Shown here piece by piece: positions 1 to 8,923 of a stretch of DNA of 64,000 nt. The notes below the pieces were generated by a model that saw only the letters and a list, made by a program, of their open reading frames with translations, was not told where the DNA came from and ran no database searches. Position 1 is the first letter of the stretch. The number at the start of each line of letters is the position of its first letter. Source of the DNA: Bryobacteraceae bacterium. GTDB lineage: Bacteria; Acidobacteriota; Terriglobia; Bryobacterales; Bryobacteraceae. Position numbers and translations under genes: made by a program. The DNA lies in the NCBI GenBank assembly GCA_026129905.1, contig JAHCHE010000017.1, positions 62,001 through 126,000 of the forward strand, given 5' to 3'.

Positions 1-1281
1 GAGATACGACTGATCACCCTCGATCCCGGCCATTTTCACGCGGCGTTGGTGCAGAAGGAGATGTATCCGCGGGTGTCGCGGCGGGCGGCGGTCTACGGTC
101 CGCTGGGGCCGGACCTGATCGCCCACGTCAGCCGCATCGCGCAGTTCAACCTTCGCGGGGACAATCCGACGGCGTGGGAAGTGGACATTCACTGCGGGCC
201 GGGCTTCCTGGCGGAGATGGCGGCGAACCGCACGGGGAACGTGGTGGTGCTGGCCGGGCGCAATCAGACGAAGCTGCGGTACATCGAGACGGCGGTGGAG
301 GCCGGGCTGAACGTACTGGCCGACAAGCCGTGGATCATCTCGTCGAAGGAACTCGACCGGCTGGCGAACGTGCTGGAGTCGGCGGAGCGCAAGGGACTGG
401 TGGCGTACGACATCATGACGGAGCGCTACGAGATCACGTCGATTCTTCAGCGGGAACTGGTGAACGATGCGGACGTGTTCGGCGAGGCGGAGGCGGGCAG
501 TCCGGAGGCGCCGGCGGTGCGCATGGACAGCGTGCATCACATCGCCAAGCTGGTGGCGGGGACGCCGCTGACGCGCCCGCCATGGTTTTTCGATATCGCC
601 GTGCAGGGCGAGGGGCTCTCCGACGTCGGCACGCACCTGGTGGACCTTGTTCAATGGACGCTGTTCCCCGAGCAGGCGGTGGACTACCGTACGGAGGTCG
701 AGATCGTCGAGTCGAAGCGCTGGCCGACCTTCGTGAGCGGAGAAGAGTTCCGGCGGGTGACGGGGGAGCGTGGGTTTCCGCCGTCTCTTGCGCCGCAGGT
801 GAGCGACAACCGCCTGGCGTTCTATTGCAACAACCAGGTGACGTATGCCGTCCGCGGCGTGCACGTGCGGCTGGAGGCGACGTGGAACTACGAAGCTCCG
901 GCGGGGACCGGCGACACGCACTTCGCGTCGTATCGCGGGACGAAGGCGCGGGTGGAGGTGCGGCAGGGGGCGGAGGAAAGCTACGCGCCGGAGTTGTACG
1001 TGGTTCCGCGGGCGGACGATGTCGCCGGCGCGCTGGAGCGGCGGGTAGAGGCGTGGCAGTCGCGGTGGCCGGGCGTGGCCGTCGAGCATCGCGGCGAGGA
1101 GTCGCGCGTGGCCATACCGGATCGATACCGGGTGGGGCACGAGGCGCATTTCGCGCAGGTGGCGCGCCAGTTTTTCGCGTACTTGCGGCGGGAAGAGCGG
1201 ATGCCCGCGTGGGAGAAGCCGAACATGCTGGCCAAGTACTGCGTGACCACTCGGGGCGTGGAGCAGGCCGGAAGCGCGTGA
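1..1281 (+). CDS. Gfo/Idh/MocA-family oxidoreductase, 5' end cut by window edge
   Basis: The frame is open from base 1, so the true start lies left of the window; 426 residues are visible. The opening LDPGHFHAALVQ and later VYGPLGPDL are typical of the Gfo/Idh/MocA subgroup with the 'putative oxidoreductase C-terminal' domain. A NAD(P)-binding half is followed by a central CEKP-like element, here ADKPW near residue 105, and by DVGTHLVDLVQW around residue 205, which resembles the family's substrate-side GxHxxD region. Such enzymes oxidise or reduce sugars and cyclitols; the substrate cannot be read from sequence. The gene ends in a GTGA overlap with purU, so the two are translationally coupled. 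No signal peptide can be judged because the N-terminus is missing. Confidence 0.8.
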   Translation, partial: EIRLITLDPGHFHAALVQKEMYPRVSRRAAVYGPLGPDLIAHVSRIAQFNLRGDNPTAWEVDIHCGPGFLAEMAANRTGNVVVLAGRNQTKLRYIETAVEAGLNVLADKPWIISSKELDRLANVLESAERKGLVAYDIMTERYEITSILQRELVNDADVFGEAEAGSPEAPAVRMDSVHHIAKLVAGTPLTRPPWFFDIAVQGEGLSDVGTHLVDLVQWTLFPEQAVDYRTEVEIVESKRWPTFVSGEEFRRVTGERGFPPSLAPQVSDNRLAFYCNNQVTYAVRGVHVRLEATWNYEAPAGTGDTHFASYRGTKARVEVRQGAEESYAPELYVVPRADDVAGALERRVEAWQSRWPGVAVEHRGEESRVAIPDRYRVGHEAHFAQVARQFFAYLRREERMPAWEKPNMLAKYCVTTRGVEQAGSA

Positions 1282-2132
1282 AGAACACCGCGATTCTGCT
1301 GATCGACTGCCCAGACCGGAAAGGGCTGGTGGCGGCCATCTCGTCGTTTCTGTACACGCACGGGGCGAACATCCTGCACGCCGACCAGCACCAGGACAAC
1401 GACCTGAAGCTGTTCTTCATGCGGATCGAGTGGGCGCTGGAGGAGTTCGATCTGGACGACGCGTCGTTCCGGCGACTGTTCCAGCCGATCGCGGACCGGC
1501 TCGAGATGCGGTGGCGGCTGGAGTACTCGGCGGCGCGGCCGGCGATGGCCATATTCGTTTCGCGGCAACTGCACTGCCTGGCGGACCTGCTGTTCCGGCA
1601 GCGGGCGGGCGAGTTGCCGTGCCGGATACCGCTGATCGTGAGCAATCATGAGGACGCGGCGGACCTGGCGCGGTTCTACGGAGTGGAGTTCCATCACGTT
1701 CCGGTTGAAGCGTCGCGGAAGGCGGAGGCGGAGGAACGGCAACTGGAGCTGCTGGCGCGGGCGCCGGTCGACCTGGTGGCGTTGGCGCGGTACATGCAGG
1801 TGTTGTCGCCGCGGTTCGTCGCCGCGTACGAGGAGCGGATCATCAACGTACACCACTCGTTCCTGCCGGCGTTCGGCGGGGCGCGGCCGTATCATGCGGC
1901 GTTCGAGCGCGGGGTGAAGCTGATCGGCGCCACCAGCCACTACGTCACCGCTGCCCTGGACGACGGGCCGATCATCGAACAGGACGTAGTGCGCGTCTCC
2001 CACCGGGACCAGATCGAGGACCTGATGCAGAAGGGGCGGGACCTGGAACGGGTGGTGCTGTCGCGCGCGGTGAAGTGGCGGCTGGAGAATCGCATCCTGG
2101 CGTACGCGAATAAGACGGTGGTTTTCGATTGA
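1278..2132 (+). CDS. purU: formyltetrahydrofolate deformylase PurU
   Basis: PurU hydrolyses 10-formyl-THF to formate and THF in the cytoplasm, balancing one-carbon pools and feeding formate to purine synthesis. The 284-residue product matches the family length. Residues 1-80 form an ACT domain (LIDCPDRKGLVAAISSFLY). Residues 90-284 are the formyltransferase fold, with the catalytic NVHHSFLPAFGG stretch and the DDGPIIEQDV stretch that carries the active-site Asp. The start is GTG at 1278, overlapping the upstream TGA as GTGA; the open frame runs further upstream but only as a shadow of the oxidoreductase gene. The pairing with a Gfo-type oxidoreductase is unusual for purU, which is often monocistronic. 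Confidence 0.93.
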   Translation: MKNTAILLIDCPDRKGLVAAISSFLYTHGANILHADQHQDNDLKLFFMRIEWALEEFDLDDASFRRLFQPIADRLEMRWRLEYSAARPAMAIFVSRQLHCLADLLFRQRAGELPCRIPLIVSNHEDAADLARFYGVEFHHVPVEASRKAEAEERQLELLARAPVDLVALARYMQVLSPRFVAAYEERIINVHHSFLPAFGGARPYHAAFERGVKLIGATSHYVTAALDDGPIIEQDVVRVSHRDQIEDLMQKGRDLERVVLSRAVKWRLENRILAYANKTVVFD

Positions 2133-2155
2133 GGTTGAAGGAGCGGAATAACGGC

Positions 2156-2968
2156 ATGAGGAGATATGCGCTATTGACGGCGTTTGGCGCGGTGGTTGCG
2201 GCGCAAGGGGCTTCGTTTCCCTGGCCCAACGGCGCCAAGGCGGCGGTGTGCCTGACCTACGACGACGGCGTCGATATTCACCTGGACCACGCCGTGCCCG
2301 ATCTCGAGGCGGCGAATTTGAGGGGGACGTTCTACGTTCCGGGTTCGTCGAACTCGCTGGATGCGCGGATGGACGAGTGGCGAGAGATCGGACGTCGCGG
2401 GCACGAGATCGGCAATCACGCGGTGTTTCATCCGTGCCTGCGGGTGTCGGCGAAAGGCGCGCGGCGGGAGTGGCTCCAGCCGGAGCGGGAGTTGGAGCGG
2501 TACACGGTGCGGCAGATGATCGAGGAACTCCGGGCGATGAACACGACCCTGACGGCGCTGGACGGCGGCCGCGTGAGGACGTACGCGTACAACTGCAGCG
2601 ACTGGATGGCGGGCGGGGAGTCGTTCATCGATCCGCTGCGGCCGCTGTTCGTCGCCGCGCGAGGGGGCGAGGACGAGGAACTCGCGGACCCGTGGAAAGT
2701 GGACGTTCACTATGTTCCGAGCTGGATGGTGCGGGACGTGAGCGGCGAGCGGATGATCGCGTTGGTAAGGAAAGCGATCGACACGGGCGCGCTGGCGGTG
2801 TTCATGTTTCACGGGGTGGGAGGCGGCCACAGCATCGACATTTCGCGGGAGGCGCACCGCGAGCTGCTGGGGTGGCTCGATAAGCATCGCGAGGTGGTGT
2901 GGACGGACACGTTCCGGCGCGTGATGGAGCATGTGATTGCGGAGCGGAAGCGGAGCGCGACGCGGTAA
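2156..2968 (+). CDS. secreted polysaccharide deacetylase (NodB homology)
   Basis: The 270-residue protein has a short Sec-type leader (about residues 1-18, ending VVAAQG) and a NodB-type deacetylase domain. The metal-binding and catalytic elements are visible: TYDDG with Asp36/Asp37, and GNHAVFHP giving the His88-x3-His92 pair. A further His lies in MFHGVGGGH near the C-terminus, as in carbohydrate esterase family 4. It should remove acyl groups from a polysaccharide outside the cytoplasm; the substrate is unknown. ATG 2156 is preferred over TTG 2129 because it follows an AAGGAG-like site and begins the leader directly. It lies 23 bp after purU and 4 bp before the next gene, so it is probably in the same operon. 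Confidence 0.85.
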   Translation: MRRYALLTAFGAVVAAQGASFPWPNGAKAAVCLTYDDGVDIHLDHAVPDLEAANLRGTFYVPGSSNSLDARMDEWREIGRRGHEIGNHAVFHPCLRVSAKGARREWLQPERELERYTVRQMIEELRAMNTTLTALDGGRVRTYAYNCSDWMAGGESFIDPLRPLFVAARGGEDEELADPWKVDVHYVPSWMVRDVSGERMIALVRKAIDTGALAVFMFHGVGGGHSIDISREAHRELLGWLDKHREVVWTDTFRRVMEHVIAERKRSATR

Positions 2969-2972
2969 GGGA

Positions 2973-4091
2973 ATGCGAAGACGCACGCTGTTGGCGATGT
3001 TGGTTGCTCGGCCGGGCGCCTTCGGGGGCGACCGCCGGATGACCTTTCCCGGCAAGGAATGGGCGAGGGCGACGCCGGAGTCGCAGGGAGTCAGCGGGGA
3101 GAAACTGGCCGCCGCCGTGGAGTATCTCGAGCGGCGCGCGCCGCGCGACGGCGTGAAGGAACTGGCAATCGTGCGCTACGGACGGATGATCCACGCGGGT
3201 CCGGAGATCGACAAGATGCACGGCGTGTGGTCGTGCACGAAGTCGTTCACGAGCACCGCGCTGGGTTTGTCGATCGACGACGGCAAGTGCGCGCTCGATA
3301 CGCGGGTGAAGGACGTCCTGCCCACGATGGCGCGCGACTACCCGGACGTGACGCTGCGGCACTTCACGACGATGACGTCCGGATACCGGGCGGAGGGGGA
3401 CGAGCCGCAGGGCAACTACCGGCACGGTCCGAGCCGGACGCCGTTCCGGCCGGGTCCGCCGCTGTTTCGGCCGCCGGGGTCGCGCTACGCCTACTGGGAT
3501 TCGGCGATGAACCAGTTCGCGAACGCGCTGACGCGCATAGCGGGAGAGCCGATCGAGGAACTGTTCCGGCGGCGCATCGCCGAACCGATCGGCATGAATC
3601 CTCAGCAGTGGGATTGGGGAGATTTCGGCGAGGTGGACGGCATTGTGGTGAACGGCGGATCGGGAAACGGACACCGGCACGTGTCGATTTCGGCGCGGGA
3701 GATGGCGCGCTTCGGGCATCTGTTCCTGAACGGGGGAGAATGGGCCGGCCGGCGGTTGATCGGCGGGGGATGGGTGGAACAGGCCACGCGCACGCAAGTG
3801 GCGGCGAGCACGCCGTTGGGACATCCCGAGAGCGGGATCGACGGACCGGGGATGTACGGATACAATTGGTGGACTAACGGCGTCAAGCCGAACGGGAAGC
3901 GGAAATGGGAGGGGGTTCCCGGGGACGCCTTCGCCGCATCGGGCCACAACAACAACGACATGTTCGTGATTCCTTCGTGGAGCGTGGTGGCGGCGCGCCT
4001 CGGGCTGGACCAGGAAGGGGAGGGCGGATTCGCGATCACGGACGACACATACGCGGGCTTTCTGCGCCTGCTGGGAGAAGCGCTGCGGTAA
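2973..4091 (+). CDS. serine hydrolase, beta-lactamase/esterase (class C-like) family
   Basis: This 372-residue protein belongs to the beta-lactamase-related serine hydrolases (esterase, D-aminopeptidase and class C-like group). The nucleophile motif SCTK is at residues 87-90, with Ser87 and Lys90. The second motif is probably at Tyr174 in RYAYWDS. A C-terminal SGHNNNDMF probably supplies the third element in place of KTG. A basic N-terminus, MRRRTLLAML, looks like a short export signal, though its cleavage region is poorly shaped. ATG 2973 follows AAGGGA with almost no spacer, so the exact start is uncertain. Genuine beta-lactamase activity is not implied; most relatives are esterases or peptidases. 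Confidence 0.82.
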   Translation: MRRRTLLAMLVARPGAFGGDRRMTFPGKEWARATPESQGVSGEKLAAAVEYLERRAPRDGVKELAIVRYGRMIHAGPEIDKMHGVWSCTKSFTSTALGLSIDDGKCALDTRVKDVLPTMARDYPDVTLRHFTTMTSGYRAEGDEPQGNYRHGPSRTPFRPGPPLFRPPGSRYAYWDSAMNQFANALTRIAGEPIEELFRRRIAEPIGMNPQQWDWGDFGEVDGIVVNGGSGNGHRHVSISAREMARFGHLFLNGGEWAGRRLIGGGWVEQATRTQVAASTPLGHPESGIDGPGMYGYNWWTNGVKPNGKRKWEGVPGDAFAASGHNNNDMFVIPSWSVVAARLGLDQEGEGGFAITDDTYAGFLRLLGEALR

Positions 4092-4121
4092 GGACGGACG
4101 CAGCGTACGCAGCCGGCGGGA

Positions 4122-4150
4122 TTGACACGGGCGGTTTCCCGAAGTTAAAT
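4122..4150 (+). promoter_or_regulatory. sigma70-type promoter for the TIGR03437 protein gene
   Basis: A perfect TTGACA at 4122-4127 is separated by exactly 17 bp from TTAAAT at 4145-4150 (4 of 6 consensus). The predicted start of transcription near 4157 gives a leader of about 27 nt before ATG 4184. It lies in the only gap between the upstream operon and this gene. Confidence 0.7.
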
Positions 4151-4183
4151 GATTGTACACATCTTAGACGGGGGTGGCGACAG

Positions 4184-6643
4184 ATGCGCGCAACTGGGAT
4201 CCGCCGCGTATTGCTCTTCACCTTTCTGGCTGGGCCGCTTGCGGCGCAGCCAGCGCTACAGTGCACCGCGAGTGCCGGCGCGACGCCGACCGTTCGGGCC
4301 GAGGGGTTGTCGGAACTCGTAGGTGGCATCGAGATCAATTGCACGGGAGGAATCCCGACGCCGGTTGGCCAGCCGGTTCCGACTGTGAATGTCTTCCTGC
4401 GGGGAAATGCGCCCGTCGGGAACCCGATCTACCCGGACGGGCATAACGACAGCTTTCTTGTCATCGGGCAGCCCGATCCCGGCAGTCAGGCGCTGCACGA
4501 CGTTCTTCAGTCGCTCAGTCTAACGGGGGTCGGCGGTAGCGGTCTGAACTACGACATGCCTGCATCGATGGACAACATGGGCCAGCGAGTTCCGAACGTT
4601 TTTCAAGGCAGGCAGGACGGCCGGAACTCCATTTCCTGGCTTGGCATTCCGTTCGATCCGCCGGGCACTGTTGCTACTCGTATCATGCGCATCACCAACG
4701 TCCGCGCCAACGCCAGCCTGCTCGCGCAGTCGGGAATCAACTCGGTCCAGGCCAATCTCACCATTCCGGAACTCGGCGTCAATGCGCAACCGACCCTGGC
4801 TAACATTCAGCCGGGGCTGCAGCGCCTGGGCAGCGGCGCGGCGCCGTACACCCAGGTCCTGAACGCCGGGGTTTTCGCGAACAACATCGACGTCAACCCG
4901 GGGCTGCCCGCCATGACGCCGCTCCCACAGCCGAACTTCGTCATTCAGATCGCGGAAGGCTACGCCGACGCGTGGAAGACCCGGACGTCGGCGCAGGGAA
5001 ACCTCACGAACCCATTTCCCGCGCCGGCCGATCACAGCGGCCTGGAGGCGCGCCCGTCGAGCGAGACGCTTTACTATAATCCGAGCCTCCCCGGCGGCGT
5101 CGGGCTGGCGGGCCACGGCACGCGGGTAGCGATCAGCTTCGGCGGCGTTCCACCCGGAGTGCAGGTGTTCCTGTCGAATAACAGCGTCATGTCCAGTTCC
5201 TCGCCCAGCGTGATAGCCGTGGCCGTCGAGAATTGCTTCGATCCGGCGCGGCGCGCCGACAGCGTCAACGGGCTGGTGGAGGTTCCTCTTACGAACGGGG
5301 TCGGTTCGGTGTGCGTGGAGATCGCGCGTCAGGACGGAAACGTGCGCGAGTTCGCCGGTTTCAACGGCTACCTCAAGTACGCCGGCGCGGCCAATCCTGT
5401 GGCTCCGGCCCTGATCTTGACCAGTATCGCGGTGGCCCCGGGTTCCCTATACCCGCCGAGTTTCACGACTTCGACGCCGTTCATTCCCCGATTCAGCCCG
5501 ACGGCGGATCCTGTTGCGGCGTATGGCGGTATTTACGGCGCCGCCCGCATCCGGTCGGCCGACGTGGCCACGAACGTGTTCCAGAGCCTGCGCTCCTCCG
5601 CTTTCAGCAGCGGCGCGTTCACCGGCTTCCAGGGCTCGGGCGTGATACCGAGCACGAACATCATTGTCGCCACGGCGGGAGATTCCGTCATGACGACCGT
5701 CACGCCGGTGCTGCGCGGCGGCCCGAACGCGGGGCGGGAGGCGACGGCGGGATGGCTGACGGTTACGCAATCGCAGTCCACGACGCCGCTGACTCTCAAT
5801 ATTCGCGCGGACCCGGCCGGTCTCGCGCCGGGTACTTATGAAGCAGGCATTCGGCTCCAGGCGCCATCGACGGCGCCTGCCGCGGCGGAGATACCTATCC
5901 GGCTGGTTGTCCCGGGGCCTGGACCGCGCTTCGCCGCCAACGGCGTGGCCGGGGCGGCGGACTACTCCACGGGCGCGGTCGCTCCCGGCCAGGCCATCGT
6001 GGCGTACGGCGCAGGGTATGGTCCCCCGGAAATCGCCGGCGCGCGCCTGGACGAAGCGGGCCGAGTGGCGACCACGCTGGCCCAGACGCGCGTGCTGTTC
6101 GACGACGCGGCGGCGCCGCTGCTGTACGCCGTGAACGGGCAGGTCAGCGCGATGGTACCGTTCGGGCTGACGCCGGGCGGCGTCACGCGAATGGAGATCG
6201 AGTACCAGGGCGTTCGGTCACCGCCGGTCTTTCTACGCGTGCTGGCCGCGGCGCCGGGATTGCTGACCGCCGACAGCAGCGGCGTCGGGCAGGGCGCCGC
6301 GTTGAACCAGGACGGCTCGTTCAACTCGACGTCGAACCCGGCGGCGCCCGGCGACATTGTCGTGATGTTCGGCTCGGGCGGGGGCCAGACGGATCCGCCG
6401 GGGGTGGACGGGCGGATCGCAGGGCCGCCGCTGCCCGCGCTGACGCAGGAAGCGCAGGTATTCATCGACGGGGAAGAGGCGGAAATTGTCTACGTCGGCC
6501 CGGCGCCCGACCTTGTGGAAGGCGTGTTTCAGGTGAACGCGCGCATCCCGGCGAATACGCGGCGGGGACGGAACGCCGACGCCGAGGTGATCGTGGGCGG
6601 GTTCCGCAGCCAGCCAGGGGTGACGATCGCTATCGCGCCATAG
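4184..6643 (+). CDS. secreted protein with C-terminal TIGR03437 domain
   Basis: This is an 819-residue exported protein with a clear signal peptide (MRATGIRRVLLFTFLAGPLAAQ). The N-terminal 550 residues are rich in Gly, Asn, Pro and Ser, look beta-structured and resemble no enzyme I can name. The last 230 residues match the Solibacter-type TIGR03437 domain: it begins GVAGAADYSTGAVAPGQ and has GAGYGP, the VNGQVSAMVPFGL element, the FGSGGGQTDPPG element and a final VQVNARIP-like strand. That domain occurs as a paralogous C-terminal module on many exported acidobacterial proteins and probably serves surface display or adhesion. ATG 4184 is chosen because it begins the signal peptide. A consensus promoter lies just upstream, so the gene is probably monocistronic. 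Confidence 0.85.
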   Translation: MRATGIRRVLLFTFLAGPLAAQPALQCTASAGATPTVRAEGLSELVGGIEINCTGGIPTPVGQPVPTVNVFLRGNAPVGNPIYPDGHNDSFLVIGQPDPGSQALHDVLQSLSLTGVGGSGLNYDMPASMDNMGQRVPNVFQGRQDGRNSISWLGIPFDPPGTVATRIMRITNVRANASLLAQSGINSVQANLTIPELGVNAQPTLANIQPGLQRLGSGAAPYTQVLNAGVFANNIDVNPGLPAMTPLPQPNFVIQIAEGYADAWKTRTSAQGNLTNPFPAPADHSGLEARPSSETLYYNPSLPGGVGLAGHGTRVAISFGGVPPGVQVFLSNNSVMSSSSPSVIAVAVENCFDPARRADSVNGLVEVPLTNGVGSVCVEIARQDGNVREFAGFNGYLKYAGAANPVAPALILTSIAVAPGSLYPPSFTTSTPFIPRFSPTADPVAAYGGIYGAARIRSADVATNVFQSLRSSAFSSGAFTGFQGSGVIPSTNIIVATAGDSVMTTVTPVLRGGPNAGREATAGWLTVTQSQSTTPLTLNIRADPAGLAPGTYEAGIRLQAPSTAPAAAEIPIRLVVPGPGPRFAANGVAGAADYSTGAVAPGQAIVAYGAGYGPPEIAGARLDEAGRVATTLAQTRVLFDDAAAPLLYAVNGQVSAMVPFGLTPGGVTRMEIEYQGVRSPPVFLRVLAAAPGLLTADSSGVGQGAALNQDGSFNSTSNPAAPGDIVVMFGSGGGQTDPPGVDGRIAGPPLPALTQEAQVFIDGEEAEIVYVGPAPDLVEGVFQVNARIPANTRRGRNADAEVIVGGFRSQPGVTIAIAP

Positions 6644-6689
6644 GTTGCGCGGAGACGACGAAACGCGGAACAGCCGTTCAGCCCTGAAC

Positions 6690-7616
6690 TCAGAAGGGCG
6701 CGACCATGGTCACTTTCGACTGGGTGAAACAGATGGTCGCCTCCAGGCCGTCGCCGGCGATGTCAAGAGCGGTGAGGCTAGTGGTTTTCCAGTCGATGGC
6801 GGCGCCCGAGAAGACGAGTTTGGCGGCGTTGGCCGCGCTCTCGAAGCGGTCGTTCGTCAGTATGCCCGCCTTATTATGAGCCTGAATGGCGAACTGCCCC
6901 AGCTCGAGGTACTTCGCACACTTGCCTCCTTCAGCGAGATGCTTGACGTACTGATCCCACCTCTTGGCGAGGGAGAGCGTGAAGTCGAAGGCGCCGTTCA
7001 CCTCGCCGAGCAATTTCCGCGGATCGGGACCGGTGGCGACGAGGAATACGACGCCGCCGCTGCCGCCGAGTCCGACGCCCCAGCGGTTGGCTTCAGCCTG
7101 GACGTAGAAGCGCTTGCTGAAATCGGCCAGGTTGAAGATCCAACCGTGCATCGCCTCGCGGCCCCAGACCGGTAGCATGCCGCCATACTTGCCGCCGCCG
7201 CCGATCCAGACGCACCCCGGATCCACCGGCTCCTCCTCCTTGTGATCGATGTACCAGAGCACATTATGGGCCGGGTGAGTGATCTTGTCCTGGGATTCCC
7301 AAAGAATGCCCAGGCCCCACTGTCCGACGGAGGGAAAAATGTCCCACTTGCCCGATTTGCAACTGTGGAGAACCGCCGCGCAATGTTTGCCGTTTTCGAG
7401 CGCGATCCCGTCGACGCGGCCCCAGAGCTTCAGCCGCCGCCAGGAGCCGGCCGCGGTCTTGAAGTATTGCCGGTCGAACGGCGGCCGCTGCCGCCAGCTC
7501 TGCGTGTCACCCGCCGCCATGCTAGTGTTCCTTTGAACCGCGACCTGGTACTTGTACCGGGCCGTGCCCGCCTGCAGGCGAGTGCTGTCGACCATTTGCA
7601 TGATGAATTCCGCCAT
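6690..7616 (-). CDS. hypothetical protein, 308 aa, unrecognised family
   Basis: I do not recognise this protein. It has no signal peptide and no membrane segment. It is rich in Trp, Gly and Lys. There are Gly-rich stretches (IGGGGKYGGM, GLGGSGGVVFLVATG) and aromatic strands (GKWDIFPSVGQWGLG, HNVLWYIDH). The composition suggests a compact beta-rich soluble protein. ATG 7616 follows GAGGGGG and is preferred to TTG 7634. The gene stands alone on the minus strand, 66 bp beyond the end of the amidohydrolase gene. Codon use looks like its neighbours, so recent transfer is not obvious. A pore-forming or lectin-like protein is conceivable but unsupported. Confidence 0.7.
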   Translation of the reverse strand: MAEFIMQMVDSTRLQAGTARYKYQVAVQRNTSMAAGDTQSWRQRPPFDRQYFKTAAGSWRRLKLWGRVDGIALENGKHCAAVLHSCKSGKWDIFPSVGQWGLGILWESQDKITHPAHNVLWYIDHKEEEPVDPGCVWIGGGGKYGGMLPVWGREAMHGWIFNLADFSKRFYVQAEANRWGVGLGGSGGVVFLVATGPDPRKLLGEVNGAFDFTLSLAKRWDQYVKHLAEGGKCAKYLELGQFAIQAHNKAGILTNDRFESAANAAKLVFSGAAIDWKTTSLTALDIAGDGLEATICFTQSKVTMVAPF

Positions 7617-7682
7617 CCGCGCCCCCTCAGGCAATACCGCGCACGATGAAAGGAAAGACCGTCAGATGTTGGGTGGAGCGAG

Positions 7683-8840
7683 CTACGAAACGCGGAACAG
7701 GCGTTCGGCGTTTTGGTAATAGACCTTGCGCAGGATGGTTTCCGGCAGCTTGATGCCGTAGATGCGCCAGTAGACGCCGGAGAGCGGGATGTAGTCGTCG
7801 TCGGTCTCGAGGAAACGAAAGTACGTCGGGTAGAGGCGGTCGGCGCCGGCCACCTTTTCCGGCATGTCGATGATGGCGTCGGTACCGAAGAGGATGCGGT
7901 CCTGGTAGCGGTCGAAGAAGCGCTGCGTCACGCGCGGCTGGCGGCCGATTTCTTCCAGGCGCGCGCCGAATTCCAGCGTCGCGTTGGGGTAACGGTCCAG
8001 CACCTCGGCCATGTAGCCGAGGTTGGCCGAGTTGCCGAAGTGCAGAATCAGAAACTCGGTGCGGGGGTGGCGCGCCATGACGCGGTCGCGCGCGGCCTGC
8101 AACTCGGCGTCGGAGGGAAAGTCGCGGCCGTGGAAGGACCACTCGGGGCGGCGCAGCAGCGCGGTGTAGCGTTCGTTGCGCTCGTCCACCGGATCGAAGA
8201 ACGACTCGGGGTCCGAGACGTGGATCAGGACGGGAAGGCGATGGGCGCCGGCGGCTTCCCACATCGGGTCGAATCGCGGGTCGTCCACTTTGACCAACGG
8301 GCCGGTGGTGAGATTCTCGCGGAGATAAAGGCCGAGGGTCTTGAGGATCTTCAGGCCGCGGGCGCCGGCGCGGGCCGCTTTCTCGGTTTCGGCGGCCTGA
8401 AATTTGGCGTAACCCGGCTCGTTCGCGCGGGTCCACCAGGGTTCCACGCAGACAAGGAAGCGGCCGGGATACGGCTTGTGCCACCGGTCGATGACTTCGT
8501 TGAGCGCGGGGCCGTAGCCACCGGTGACGTTCACCATCATCCGGACGTTGCGGCGCTCCATGAGGGCAAGCACGTCCTTGGGGTCGCTGGTGGAGAAGGC
8601 TTTGGGGCCATCGGGTCCCTCTTTTTCCGGGACGTCGGAGGAAGGCATGAGCCGGCCAACCACGGTCGACAAGTGGACATGGGAGTCGATAACGGGGAAG
8701 CATGCGCGGGGCACGTTTGTTTCGGGGACGTGGAGCGTGGATTGGGGCTGGTAGTCCTTGACCGCGAGCGGGCAACCCTTGTCCTGCGCCAAGAGGGGAA
8801 GTCCGCCGGCGAGGCCGGCCATCCACTTCCGTCTGGTCAT
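7683..8840 (-). CDS. Tat-exported amidohydrolase (amidohydrolase-2 family)
   Basis: This 385-residue protein begins with a twin-arginine leader, MTRRKWMAGLAGGLPLLAQ. It then shows the metal-dependent TIM-barrel hydrolase signature DSHVHLS (His54, His56). Later barrel elements include VLIHVSDPESF, FLILHFGNS and FGTDAIIDMP, the last carrying the catalytic-site Asp. The family includes decarboxylases and lactonases acting on aromatic or sugar-derived acids; the substrate cannot be assigned. ATG 8840 is preferred over upstream starts because GGAGG lies 11 bp before it and it opens the Tat leader. The gene diverges from the GH95 gene across 83 bp. Confidence 0.82.
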   Translation of the reverse strand: MTRRKWMAGLAGGLPLLAQDKGCPLAVKDYQPQSTLHVPETNVPRACFPVIDSHVHLSTVVGRLMPSSDVPEKEGPDGPKAFSTSDPKDVLALMERRNVRMMVNVTGGYGPALNEVIDRWHKPYPGRFLVCVEPWWTRANEPGYAKFQAAETEKAARAGARGLKILKTLGLYLRENLTTGPLVKVDDPRFDPMWEAAGAHRLPVLIHVSDPESFFDPVDERNERYTALLRRPEWSFHGRDFPSDAELQAARDRVMARHPRTEFLILHFGNSANLGYMAEVLDRYPNATLEFGARLEEIGRQPRVTQRFFDRYQDRILFGTDAIIDMPEKVAGADRLYPTYFRFLETDDDYIPLSGVYWRIYGIKLPETILRKVYYQNAERLFRVS

Positions 8841-8923
8841 GTTGCGGATAACCTCCGCGGCCCATTGTACGCCCGCGCACAGCGAGAGAACGCCGCCGCT
8901 GGAGTACACTCTCGGGGGAGGGC

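Noticed and set aside
434-1645. 403-codon minus-strand frame over the oxidoreductase and purU
   Set aside because: Composition is Ser/Arg/Pro-rich with no motif, as expected for an antisense shadow in GC-rich DNA.
8841-8923. Divergent promoters between the amidohydrolase and GH95 genes
   Set aside because: TACAAT and TACACT boxes exist, but neither has a credible -35 element at the right distance.
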